64,000 nucleotides of DNA from Lysinibacillus irui (GTDB lineage: Bacteria > Bacillota > Bacilli > Bacillales_A > Planococcaceae): contig NZ_CP113527.1 in assembly GCF_028877475.1 (NCBI RefSeq), positions 1,171,501 to 1,235,500 of the forward strand, read 5' to 3'. A model generated the notes under the pieces. It worked only from the letters and a program-made list of their open reading frames with translations, had not been told where the DNA came from and searched no databases. This document shows, piece by piece, positions 23,677 to 31,779 of this stretch (the stretch's first letter is position 1; every line of letters starts with the position of its first letter). Position numbers and translations under genes: made by a program.

Positions 23677-24621
23677 ATGAAAAAGAAAATAAGCTATTTA
23701 ATCTTACTACTAAATGCCATCTTTATAGTTGGTTGTACTAACGTAGAAGATGCATCGAATACTGATGGAAAAGCTGAATTACAAGAAGTAACAACAAAAA
23801 ATAGTGATAAAGAAAATACTACGACTGAAAAACAAGTAGTAGAGGAAACATCAACTCAATCAAAAGATTCACTGTTCAAAGGTTACAAACTAATTGAAGT
23901 TGACGGTGGTGATTTGTCTGGACATCGCGAACCTAACGTGGTCGTAGACATTGGTTTTGGGGATCGAGAGTATTGGTCCTTTACGAATGAACACGGGCAA
24001 TTAGTCCGTGTCATTGCAAACAAAATCGTTTTACAAGATGATCGTACCGAGCCTGTAACATCGTCTGGCAGATACTACGCTGATGAAGCAAAAGTACCTG
24101 GTGTTGAAAGAACAGATTTAGATGAAGGACATATTATTGCAGATTCTCTAGGTGGGGTATCAAATGCTTATAATATTACCCCACAAAATAGTACGCTTAA
24201 CCGCCATGGTGATCAAGCATATATGGAAGATGCTATTCGTAAAGCTGGTGGAGCTACTAATTTTGAAGCAATAATTACATATCCTAATACGGAAACCCAG
24301 ATTCCTTCTCATTACAAATACACTTACACTTTAAAAGGGAGTAAAATTGTAGATGAGTTTGATAACGGTAACCCTGATGAAATAAATAAATCTCTTGGAT
24401 TAACTGAAAGTAAATCAACTAATTCAAATAAGTCAACAAGTTCTAATAAGTCCAATGCTTTGAATGGAACTAAAGATATTTCTAGCATTGATACAGATGG
24501 AAATGGTCAAGTAACGATTAAAGAAGCAAAAGCAGCAGGTTATAGTATGCCAATAACGAGTGATCATTGGTTATATCCATATATGCATGATAATGATAAC
24601 GACGGTATGGTAGGGGAATAA
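23677..24621 (+). CDS. Secreted/lipid-anchored DNA/RNA non-specific endonuclease
   Basis: The 314-residue protein starts with a lipoprotein signal (LLLNAIFIVGC, lipidated C20). A low-complexity linker follows, then a nuclease domain with RTDLDEGHIIADSLGG (the DxGH-type catalytic motif, about D149-H152) and NITPQNSTLNRHGDQAYMED, as in the beta-beta-alpha metal nucleases of the NucA-like group. A serine/asparagine-rich linker leads to a C-terminal calcium-binding, EF-hand/Excalibur-like part (DTDGNGQVTIKEA and DNDNDGMVGE). AGAAGGAG precedes ATG 23677. A role in nutrient DNA breakdown or DNA uptake is inferred. Confidence 0.82.
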   Translation: MKKKISYLILLLNAIFIVGCTNVEDASNTDGKAELQEVTTKNSDKENTTTEKQVVEETSTQSKDSLFKGYKLIEVDGGDLSGHREPNVVVDIGFGDREYWSFTNEHGQLVRVIANKIVLQDDRTEPVTSSGRYYADEAKVPGVERTDLDEGHIIADSLGGVSNAYNITPQNSTLNRHGDQAYMEDAIRKAGGATNFEAIITYPNTETQIPSHYKYTYTLKGSKIVDEFDNGNPDEINKSLGLTESKSTNSNKSTSSNKSNALNGTKDISSIDTDGNGQVTIKEAKAAGYSMPITSDHWLYPYMHDNDNDGMVGE

Positions 24622-24663
24622 GCACCTAGAACCTAAGGCAAAGTAATTGATCACAGATATAGA

Positions 24664-24730
24664 AACAATCGAGGCTCTTGTTAAATAAGCTGTTCTGTTC
24701 TTCTTGAATTAACGGAGCCGAGGATTGTTA
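24664..24730. repeat. Long inverted repeat AACAATC-GAGGCTC
   Basis: AACAATCGAGGCTC (about 24664-24677) pairs imperfectly with GAGCCGAGGATTGTT (24715-24729) across a 37-nt loop. It lies just after the nuclease gene and may serve as its terminator. Confidence 0.4.
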
Positions 24731-24780
24731 AGTAAATAACAACAAAATAAAAGCGGTTCTTTAAGAAAGAAATCGTTACG

Positions 24781-25143
24781 AAAGAACAAACGTGGCATGG
24801 AGAGTATATTCACCAGCTAAACTATATGTGGTGCCAAAGAATTAGAATATTCAAGAAGCGTGGCGTGTAGGGATGCTGAATGAAAATCATCCATTGTTCT
24901 TAAGAGATGGTTTTACTACAGTGAATTTCGAAAATGAGACAATCAAGAGGGCGATCTTAATAATCTGTATCTTTTCTTCTAGAAAGTTCACTATATGAGC
25001 CAGTGGACAGGTATGGAGGGCTACAAGAATAGTTTTGTTGACAGCTATGGACATACGTTTAATCTGTAGGAAAGTGACGTTATCTTCTATCATGCCGATC
25101 CATCTTCATTTGACGATTTTAATTCGAGCGTTACCCACTATTA
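24781..25143 (+). pseudogene. Decayed gene of unknown family
   Basis: Protein-like sequence is spread over several frames and interrupted by stops. AWRVYSPAKLYVVPKN is followed by a stop, then NIQEAWRVGMLNENHPLFLR and DGFTTVNFENETIK. After a frame change come EGDLNNLYLFF, MSQWTGMEGYKNSFVDSYGH and TFNL, and finally ESDVIFYHADPSSFDDFNSS before a TAA at 25141-25143. The composition is clearly protein-like and continuous in sense, but I do not recognise the family. It looks like the C-terminal end of a larger gene that has lost its function. Confidence 0.45.
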
Positions 25144-25160
25144 AGAGAATAAAATAATGA

Positions 25161-25188
25161 AAAGCTTAGGATTTAGTTCCTAAGCTTT
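25161..25188. terminator. Bidirectional terminator
   Basis: AAAGCTTAGGA (25161-25171) pairs perfectly with TCCTAAGCTTT (25178-25188), flanked by A and T runs. A near-identical hairpin occurs at 27552-27580. Confidence 0.75.
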
Positions 25189-25296
25189 TATTATTCGGTT
25201 GGGCAGGTGCCCCGTAACGGGTGAGTTTTTTGTTGGGGGAGAATTCCTAACTGTAGAAAATTCACAACCAAACTTTATTATAAAGCTATATCAATA

Positions 25297-26025
25297 CTAT
25301 TTAGGCATTGTATTTACGATCAAACCAATATGTGTAAAGTAATTCATTGCTCCAAATAAAACAAAGGCGATACCTGCTACTGTCCAAAGGAATTTAATAA
25401 CTTTAGCAAAGTTTGGATTTGCGTTTTTGTTTAAGGCAAAAGGAAATAATACTGCTCCAATCCCTATAATCGCAAATAATCCTGACATAAAAGTTGCCTC
25501 TAGCATTGGGTAATCCGCAAAGGCGCCTGATATTGGTTCTTCTGGTGGAGCTGCGAATAGTTGGAATCCGATACCTGCAAATGCGATTGAAATAAGTGCT
25601 AGCCCCATTGCCGCAGCAAAATAAGATAATGGTTTTATCAAATATGGCAATTCCTTACTTAAAGTATTGGAAACTATTTTTGAATCGTTCATATTTATAC
25701 CTTGTTTTAAATATAGATTAGATTTTCTCCATAATAAGACTGATACAGCCAGAAGCAGAATGCCAAAAGCTAGTGAAGTCTCACCGAATATAATATCATC
25801 AAATGGGAAGCCAATCTTTGACAATGGCCAAGTAAGGGTCATATGAGCTCCTGTTAGTGTTAATATAAACCCTGGTATTCCAAATCCTATTGCCCAACCT
25901 TCTAGTTGTCCCACTTTTTCTTTAGCTAAATGGGAACCAAATCGAATAATTAGTAATAATCCAATCCCAGCTGATACTGACATGATGGTGTTATAGACAG
26001 CTGTAACTGACCAATCGATAATCAT
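25297..26025 (-). CDS. DUF981 family membrane protein
   Basis: The 242-residue protein has about seven hydrophobic segments and the DUF981 hallmark GWAIGFGIPGFILTLTGAHM followed by TLTWPLS and IIFGETSLAFGILLL. The function of DUF981 is unknown. It diverges from a TetR gene, with an 18-bp perfect palindrome 21 nt before its start, so it is very likely repressed by a neighbouring regulator. Confidence 0.8.
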   Translation of the reverse strand: MIIDWSVTAVYNTIMSVSAGIGLLLIIRFGSHLAKEKVGQLEGWAIGFGIPGFILTLTGAHMTLTWPLSKIGFPFDDIIFGETSLAFGILLLAVSVLLWRKSNLYLKQGINMNDSKIVSNTLSKELPYLIKPLSYFAAAMGLALISIAFAGIGFQLFAAPPEEPISGAFADYPMLEATFMSGLFAIIGIGAVLFPFALNKNANPNFAKVIKFLWTVAGIAFVLFGAMNYFTHIGLIVNTMPK

Positions 26026-26045
26026 ATAAAAAACTCCTTCTTAAT

Positions 26046-26063
26046 TATCTTGAATTCAAGATA
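26046..26063. promoter_or_regulatory. 18-bp perfect palindrome before the DUF981 gene
   Basis: TATCTTGAATTCAAGATA is fully self-complementary and lies between the DUF981 start and its expected promoter. The shape resembles MarR/MhqR-type operators; the TetR gene alongside is the other candidate binder. Confidence 0.65.
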
Positions 26064-26248
26064 TTTTAATTGCAAATAAATTCTATTCCCTTGTCACAAA
26101 TTTGTCAACAAGATAACAGCAAATTACTTTATTTGCATTGCAATTGAATTTTAAGTCATAATGAACAAGATCAAAACCAATAATTTTATGGATTTGTTGT
26201 TTATACAACACATTTAAGATTTTGTTGAAAAAATAGGAGTGGAAACAT

Positions 26249-26800
26249 ATGACGCAATCGAAGACGGACCTTCGGGTTTTACGTACTCGTAAATTAATTA
26301 TGGATTCTTTCATTGAACTTTCAGGGAAAAAGGAATTTAAGGATATTACCATAAAGGATATAACAATAGAAGCCATGATTAATCGTGCAACTTTTTATTA
26401 TCATTTTAAGGATATATATGACTTATTGGAAAAGGTATTATCGGAGGTATTGTTAGTTAATTTGGATTGTGAATACTACCAAAATAACGAACTAAATGAA
26501 GAAGCATTAGTGAACATTTTCAAAGCAATTACAAATTTCCATAAGTCATTATCCCATCGTTGCCATAGAGGTTACGAAGATACTATTGCTCGTATTATTA
26601 GGGAACAGCTTGAAATCATATTTTACAAAATGTTGTTGAATCAACACCCTACTAAAGATAAGGAAGCCCTAAAGCTTACTACTACCATGTTAAGTTGGGG
26701 AATTTACGGAGCATCTTTAGAATGGGGAAGGAATAGTACAGTACCACCAGAAGAATTTATTAAATTGGTAATTCCTTCAATAATGTATGAGATTGATTGA
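26249..26800 (+). CDS. TetR-family transcriptional regulator
   Basis: The 183-residue protein has the TetR N-terminus (TDLRVLRTRKLIMDSFIELS, FKDITIKDITIEAMINRATF, YYHFKDIYDLLEKVL) and a C-terminal domain of the TetR_C_33/YxaF-like type ending MLSWGIYGASLEWGR. GGAGTGG precedes ATG 26249. It diverges from the DUF981 gene, its probable target. The ligand is unknown. Confidence 0.88.
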   Translation: MTQSKTDLRVLRTRKLIMDSFIELSGKKEFKDITIKDITIEAMINRATFYYHFKDIYDLLEKVLSEVLLVNLDCEYYQNNELNEEALVNIFKAITNFHKSLSHRCHRGYEDTIARIIREQLEIIFYKMLLNQHPTKDKEALKLTTTMLSWGIYGASLEWGRNSTVPPEEFIKLVIPSIMYEID

Positions 26801-26824
26801 ATTTTTTCTATAAGGTAGATAAAA

Positions 26825-26842
26825 TATATGCTATAGCATATA
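26825..26842. promoter_or_regulatory. MarR operator, copy 1
   Basis: TATATGCTATAGCATATA is an 18-bp perfect palindrome 13 nt before the MarR start. A copy with one mismatch occurs at 27325-27342. Confidence 0.65.
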
Positions 26843-26854
26843 AAGAGGTGTTAT

Positions 26855-27274
26855 ATGGATTTACATGATTTATTAGGGTATCTTATTCATCGTACTGATG
26901 TAAAAATGACAAATTATTTTACTAAGGTGTTGAAACCTTATGGAATTACCCCAGAACAATGGAGTATCATTAGTGTTCTTAGTAGCCAAAGAGGCACTAC
27001 TCAAAAAGAGTTGGCAGAAGCAATTGATAAAAATCAAACAACTGTTGTAAGAATGATACATTCAATGGAGAGAAAGAGTATTGTAAAAAAGGTTTTTAAT
27101 GAGCAAGACAGACGTTCGCATTATCTTTTCCTAACTGAAAAAGGTGAAGAGATAAAAAAAACAATTCTTTCTGTAGTCAAAGATGCTCATCATGTCGTTT
27201 CGAGTAATTTAAGCAAGGGAGAAATCCAACAATTAAAATCGTTATTAAACAAATTATATGATACTCGTTACTAA
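26855..27274 (+). CDS. MarR-family transcriptional regulator
   Basis: The 139-residue protein has the MarR winged helix: YGITPEQWSIISVLSSQRGT, TQKELAEAIDKNQTTVVRMI, and the wing DRRSHYLFLTEKG. AGAGGTG precedes ATG 26855. The gene is bracketed by two copies of a palindrome, one overlapping its promoter, indicating autoregulation. No intact target gene follows within 790 nt, so a former downstream target may have been lost. Confidence 0.88.
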   Translation: MDLHDLLGYLIHRTDVKMTNYFTKVLKPYGITPEQWSIISVLSSQRGTTQKELAEAIDKNQTTVVRMIHSMERKSIVKKVFNEQDRRSHYLFLTEKGEEIKKTILSVVKDAHHVVSSNLSKGEIQQLKSLLNKLYDTRY

Positions 27275-27324
27275 TACCTGACCCTATAGATATTTTGCTA
27301 TTTATAAAGGATTTTTCTTAACAC

Positions 27325-27342
27325 TATATGCTATAGCATGTA
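27325..27342. promoter_or_regulatory. MarR operator, copy 2 (orphan)
   Basis: TATATGCTATAGCATGTA matches copy 1 with one mismatch. It lies 50 nt behind the MarR gene, but no intact gene follows it. Confidence 0.55.
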
Positions 27343-27551
27343 ATTTTTGTCCATGGGATAGGGAAATTTAACTTCTTTCCAACGTTCTTGAAGATAAATT
27401 ATGTTACAGCTATGTACTATTGAAGTAGCTGCCTAGTGTCAAGTAATTTTAAATGACTATAGTAATCTTGCTATTTTTGATTGATTTGGAGGCCATTCTC
27501 CAAATGCAAAAGTTGTAAGAACGTTAATAATCAGTTATTCGTGAAACGTCG

Positions 27552-27580
27552 AAAAGCTTAGGAAGTATTCCTAAGCTTTT
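27552..27580. terminator. Terminator hairpin
   Basis: AAAAGCTTAGGA (27552-27563) pairs perfectly with TCCTAAGCTTTT (27569-27580), followed by TT. It closely matches the hairpin at 25161-25188. Confidence 0.7.
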
Positions 27581-27805
27581 TTGAGGTTTCTTTATGAAAG
27601 AAAATACTACCAATCCTTATAGTATATGGGGTCTTAATTCGGACCTATTAACCCTGAAGAAAATTTATTAAAGGGAAGGCGAGGCGTGTACAAAGAAGAA
27701 CGACAATTAACTGAAAGTGCAATTTGTAATACAAAACGAAAGCCTTAAGCATTATCATAATGCGCTAATTATTATTATTTTTATAATTACATAAACTTTG
27801 AATAA

Positions 27806-27868
27806 ATAAAAAATCCTTATACTTTTGCGGACGGGAACGGGTCCCACGGGCGCTACCTTCTACCCTGA
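27806..27868 (+). pseudogene. Possible Fic-domain remnant
   Basis: A short stretch reads NPYTFADGNGSHGRYLLP before a stop. The Fic AMP-transferase motif is HPF-x-D/E-GNGR-x-x-R; here FADGNG and the following GR-x-LL fit, with the catalytic histidine and first arginine altered. No other part of a Fic protein is seen, and upstream frames are closed. The match is short and may be chance. Confidence 0.25.
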
Positions 27869-27936
27869 CTACCGTTATAATATGACCAAAAACAAAAAGG
27901 TCAAAAATCTGGCTACCCTTATACTTACTTGACTTT

Positions 27937-27961
27937 TTCAATAATGGGACAGATTGTTTAA
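27937..27961 (+). repeat. Dispersed repeat, internally deleted copy
   Basis: TTTCAATAATGGGACAGATT followed by GTTTA joins the left arm directly to the right arm; the hairpin interior is missing. A left-module piece, TACTTAAACTAACGATGCAG, follows at 28021-28040. Confidence 0.5.
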
Positions 27962-28066
27962 AATCAATTTCAATAAAATGGTTATTTGTGTTAGAGTTTA
28001 CTTTAGACTGCGAAATAACTTACTTAAACTAACGATGCAGGTTAATGAATAAAGGGAGGATTCTCA

Positions 28067-28771
28067 ATGAATGTAGAAAAAGCGAAAGTCCTTATACTTG
28101 GAACTTTTCATATGTCTGAACATGAAGGTTTAAATTCTGAAAGAAGGCAAAATGAAATAGTGGACCTAGTATCTAAACTGGCAAGGTTTAAACCAACGAA
28201 GATTGCAGTTGAAATGGTACCAGAGGAAAGTGAATATTGTAATGAGAAATATAAACAGTATAAATCAGGTGTACATAAATTAGAGATGAATGAAATATTT
28301 CAAGTAGGCTTCCGATTAGGTTTAAAGATGGGGCATGAACAAATTTATCCAACCGATTGGATGGGTAAATCGGACATGGGTTATGCAGAAGTTGAAAGTT
28401 GGGCAAAAGAAAATCAACCAGAACTTTTAAATGAAATATTTGAGGGTCTTGTATTTCCTGAATTGTCGGAAGATAAAAGTATAATAGATTATTATAAAGC
28501 ATTAAACGCTCCCATTTTTCTTAATAAATTGCATAAAATGTATGTAAATATTGCACGTATTGGTGGTCTTAATAAATATGTTGGTATGGACTGGCTAAGT
28601 TGGTGGTATAAGAGGAATTTGATTATGTTTGCTAATTTAACCCGTCTAATTGATACGGAAGAGGAACGTATTTTATTTATAGTAGGTGCTTCGCATACAA
28701 ATATAGTTACTAAATTTCTTGAAGAGAGTGAGATTTGTGAGGTGGTCCCTCCACTAAGTTATTTATCCTAA
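28067..28771 (+). CDS. DUF5694 domain protein
   Basis: The 234-residue protein starts KVLILGTFHMSEHEG and continues RFKPTKIAVEMVPEES, ending RILFIVGASHTNIVTKFLEE. The GTFHM...VE...GASH pattern is that of DUF5694, distantly related to the TraB/ChaN/erythromycin-esterase-like hydrolases that use clustered His/Glu residues. No activity is established. AAAGGGAGG precedes ATG 28067. It stands alone, after the last repeat fragment of the accessory region. Confidence 0.75.
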   Translation: MNVEKAKVLILGTFHMSEHEGLNSERRQNEIVDLVSKLARFKPTKIAVEMVPEESEYCNEKYKQYKSGVHKLEMNEIFQVGFRLGLKMGHEQIYPTDWMGKSDMGYAEVESWAKENQPELLNEIFEGLVFPELSEDKSIIDYYKALNAPIFLNKLHKMYVNIARIGGLNKYVGMDWLSWWYKRNLIMFANLTRLIDTEEERILFIVGASHTNIVTKFLEESEICEVVPPLSYLS

Positions 28772-28960
28772 AAGGTTTTTTCTTTAGATGTTTAAATGGT
28801 TCATTATTCTCATAAGTTCTCTTTTTAAATATAAAAGGAATTAGGAATAGTGTATAAGAGGACAACTATACAAAATAGTACACCACTAAATAAAAGTAAT
28901 GTACCAATTATCATGTATAATATTAAAGATAATCTATTATACATTCACTTATCTTTTATT

Positions 28961-29695
28961 TTACAGGGTAGACTTGACATTTTTCATAAAATTAATTGAG
29001 TGGCCTTTTTTACACGTCTCCATAAAAAGAGCATATAGACAAAGAGCACAAAAAATAATGAGATAAGCACTCGTCATAGAGCTTTCTTCATTGCCCATGA
29101 AGTTAAAGGAATTATTAAACCCATGGAAAAGAATTGTTACAATAATGGATTGACCATCTAAGATAAGCAATGATAGAACAAGAACCTACTAATAGTGCAT
29201 AGATGATTTGTATAATGGTGTCTTCTAAGGATTGACCTCCAAGCAACTGAAGGGCATGTGTGACGCCAAACAAAATACTAGAAACCCATACAGCAGTAGC
29301 TACTCCTTTAGTCAGTAGCATTCTAAGCAAAATGCCCCTAAATATAGTTTCTTCGATAAATGCTATAATAAGCAATTGCATCAAGAACATAGCAATGACA
29401 TTGCTCATAGAAGTCAAATTTAAGCCTTTTGCGCTCACTAAGATAATAATAAAATGAAAAGTAGTGGTAAGAGGATGAAGAGTTGATTCTTTTTAAAAGA
29501 ATGAAAGAAATACTTTTGCCAGTTCTTTTTTATCATGATATAAATGAAAATCCCCAATGCAAGTGGAATTAACAAAGCAAACTGAAGAAAAGGGCTTGAA
29601 GGTTATAGAATAGAAACAAAAGCACCATTTATAACATAGAAAAATATGAGTAGAAATTCTAAAGCAACTATTTTAAATATTAATTTTTGATTCAT
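28961..29695 (-). pseudogene. CPBP-family intramembrane protease, broken
   Basis: Starting at ATG 29695 (GGGAG upstream), the frame reads MNQKLIFKIVALEFLLIFFY, then hits TAA near residue 30. The reading continues in other frames: FIEETIFRGILLRMLL with the catalytic EExxxR, and GVTHALQLLGGQSLEDTIIQ; after a further shift near 29165 come LDGQSIIVTILFHGFNNSFN with the HxxxN-type motif. At least one stop and two frameshifts are needed to join the parts. Intact CPBP (Abi) proteins are membrane proteases linked to bacteriocin immunity. It lies 24 nt behind the ABC permease and was probably the last gene of that operon. Confidence 0.7.
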
Positions 29696-29719
29696 TCGAT
29701 AAATTTCTCCCTATTATAT

Positions 29720-30418
29720 TTATACAGGATTTACAGAAACCTTTCGCATGCTTGTAGAAATAACTAAATAGAGTAAGATACTTAAAATAAAAATGCTTCC
29801 TAAGATAGCGCTTAAGGACGAATTAGATAAAAGCTCAAATAATGGTGTGAACCATTCAAACACGACCATTAAAATTGGAACTAAAGCAAGTAAGCCAATT
29901 AAACTATAGCCGCCTAAAATACCTAAGCGATAAAAAGTGACATTAAGAAGAAGGCCTGAATTAAGACAGAATAGAAGTAAGACTGAATCAAATGCTGCGG
30001 TTTGTAAAAATGAATAGGTGTTATCAAAAATTAAGAGTGGGTGGATGATGATAATATTATTTTTGATGTTTAGTAGGGTAGAAACATAAGTAATAATATT
30101 TTGTGCACTCGCAATGATTAGTGCACCAACTAAACTCCAACTTATGAAAAACAGCCCGACATTGACCATATATTGTTGGCGACTTAACCCTAGCTTTAAA
30201 AAATAGGGTAATGTTCTATTTAAAAGCTTTGCTGCCATTGAACTATAAAAAATGTAAACAGGTATCGAAATGGTAATTGCAAAAGATATATATTGACCGA
30301 AAAATGCATCTAAGAAAAATGACAATAGCACAATTAAAAATAAAATGCTCCAAAAAATGATATTATGTTTTTTGAAATTTTGAAATAAGATATAAAAACT
30401 ACCTTTCATTGTATTCAT
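29720..30418 (-). CDS. ABC transporter membrane subunit
   Basis: The 232-residue protein has about six hydrophobic helices (WSILFLIVLLSFFLDAFF, ISFAITISIPVYIFYSSMA, and a last pair near the C-terminus) and no other domain. It overlaps the ATP-binding gene by four bases, so the two are translationally coupled and form the transporter. No permease family beyond ABC-2-like can be named from sequence alone. The substrate is unknown; the GntR-type control suggests an envelope-stress or antibiotic exporter. Confidence 0.75.
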   Translation of the reverse strand: MNTMKGSFYILFQNFKKHNIIFWSILFLIVLLSFFLDAFFGQYISFAITISIPVYIFYSSMAAKLLNRTLPYFLKLGLSRQQYMVNVGLFFISWSLVGALIIASAQNIITYVSTLLNIKNNIIIIHPLLIFDNTYSFLQTAAFDSVLLLFCLNSGLLLNVTFYRLGILGGYSLIGLLALVPILMVVFEWFTPLFELLSNSSLSAILGSIFILSILLYLVISTSMRKVSVNPV

Positions 30419-31278
30419 TTCATAGACCTCACTTTCTGTTTACTTAAATAAACCAGCATGTCTTTAAGAGAGACTGATTCAAGCGATATGTTCTGACCTT
30501 CAATGAATTGGCCATTTGCATAAACAACAGCTGTCATTTCTTGCATAAACATATGCTGATAAATCACTGTTAAGTCACCAATTGCTGAAGCAACATCTGT
30601 AGCACTACCTTTTACAGCAACAATATGTTCGTACCACTCCTCAGCAGTTTTTTGCAATAATAGCTCTCCCTCATGAAGAATAAAAATTTCCTCAAATAGT
30701 TCGCTTGCTTCATCAATTAAATGTGTGGATAAAATAAATAAACGTGGATTTTCAGTTTGTTGTTCAATTAACAGATCATAAAACGTATTCCTTGCTGCCA
30801 CATCTAAGCCTATATAGGGTTCATCAAAGATGGTAATGTCCGCACGACTCGCAAAGCCTGTAATGATTCCAAGTGCTGAGACCATTCCTTTTGATAAACT
30901 ACGTACCTTATCTTTTGGATTCAAAGCAAATACTTGGACCAGTTCCTGAGCCAGCTCTTCATCCCATTTAGGATAAAAGAAGCGATTTGCCTTCAATGTT
31001 TGCGCAATGGTCATTTCTGCTTGGAAATTGTCACTTTCAGCGATAAAACAAATATTACGTAAAGTAGAAGGAGCATTAAAGACATTTTCTCCGTTGACCA
31101 AAATTTCTCCACTTGTAGTCGCGATGAGTCCTGATAACAGATTCAAAAAAGTTGTTTTACCAGCCCCGTTATGGCCTAAAAAACCTATAATTTTCGGACC
31201 CTCCATAGTAAATGTGACATTTTGTAAAGCGGATTTATGTTTATATGACTTCGTGACATTGTTGACAGTAATCTTCAT
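30415..31278 (-). CDS. ABC transporter ATP-binding protein
   Basis: The 287-residue ATPase has Walker A GHNGAGKTT (K41), signature LSKGM, Walker B ITIFDEPYIGLD, and an H-loop in LSTHLIDEA. It resembles YtrB/BcrA-type ATPases. Its stop overlaps the permease start and it begins 3 nt after the GntR gene. The C-terminal 80 residues form the variable tail of such exporters. Confidence 0.9.
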   Translation of the reverse strand: MKITVNNVTKSYKHKSALQNVTFTMEGPKIIGFLGHNGAGKTTFLNLLSGLIATTSGEILVNGENVFNAPSTLRNICFIAESDNFQAEMTIAQTLKANRFFYPKWDEELAQELVQVFALNPKDKVRSLSKGMVSALGIITGFASRADITIFDEPYIGLDVAARNTFYDLLIEQQTENPRLFILSTHLIDEASELFEEIFILHEGELLLQKTAEEWYEHIVAVKGSATDVASAIGDLTVIYQHMFMQEMTAVVYANGQFIEGQNISLESVSLKDMLVYLSKQKVRSMK

Positions 31279-31281
31279 ACA

Positions 31282-31653
31282 TTATCCCCCTTGTATCAAT
31301 CTTTGTAACTCTTCATCGGAAATGCCTAAACGACTAGCTTCCTTTTTCAACGGTTCAATATGTTGACGAAAGAAGTTTTCTTTACGCTCAGTAACTAAAA
31401 TTTTTCTAGCGTCCTCATGTACAAACATTCCGACACCTCGTTTTTTATAAATGATCCCCTTATCCACTAATTCATTCACGCCTTTCCCAGCAGTTGCAGG
31501 GTTGATTTGGTATTCTTTTGCAAACTCATTCGTAGATGGAATGCGATCATCTGGCTGTAGCTGTCCATCTAGAATGGCATCTTCTATTCTTTCGCGAATT
31601 TGTTGGAAAATTGGTTTTTCGTTATTTAAAGAATGAATCACAATCCACCTCAC
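31282..31653 (-). CDS. GntR-family regulator, YtrA subfamily
   Basis: The 123-residue protein has the GntR winged helix (IEDAILDGQLQPDDRIPSTN, EFAKEYQINPATAGKGVNEL) and the short C-terminal dimer helix of the YtrA group. YtrA-type regulators repress their own ABC transporter operon and are relieved by cell-wall antibiotics. It is the first gene of the minus-strand operon with the ABC transporter, and an inverted repeat 10 nt upstream is a likely operator. Confidence 0.9.
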   Translation of the reverse strand: MRWIVIHSLNNEKPIFQQIRERIEDAILDGQLQPDDRIPSTNEFAKEYQINPATAGKGVNELVDKGIIYKKRGVGMFVHEDARKILVTERKENFFRQHIEPLKKEASRLGISDEELQRLIQGG

Positions 31654-31662
31654 TTGTTAATT

Positions 31663-31686
31663 GGTTGATTACTTATGTAATTAACC
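31663..31686. promoter_or_regulatory. GntR(YtrA-type) operator
   Basis: GGTTGATTAC (31663-31672) and GTAATTAACC (31677-31686) form an inverted repeat with one mismatch, separated by 4 nt, just upstream of the GntR gene. Confidence 0.65.
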
Positions 31687-31750
31687 ATACAACTTATGGT
31701 GCCATCTGTCAATTGTTTGGCAAAATTAATTAAAAAATTTATTTTCCATC

Positions 31751-31779
31751 AAAAAAGCCTTCTCAATGTTGAGAGGGCT
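31751..31779 (-). terminator. Terminator of the acyltransferase gene
   Basis: AGCCTTCTCAA (31756-31766) pairs with TTGAGAGGGCT (31769-31779), one G-T pair, followed on the minus strand by TTTTTT. It overlaps the gene's 3' end. Confidence 0.7.

Larger units (their letters stand above)
27343..28020. other. Gene-poor, decayed intergenic region
   Basis: No complete gene is visible. It holds a terminator (27552-27580), a possible C-terminal remnant ending KEERQLTESAICNTKRKP before TAA 27745-27747, the Fic-like remnant at 27806-27868 and a deleted repeat copy (27937-27961). This is consistent with loss of genes once controlled by the MarR operator. Confidence 0.5.
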
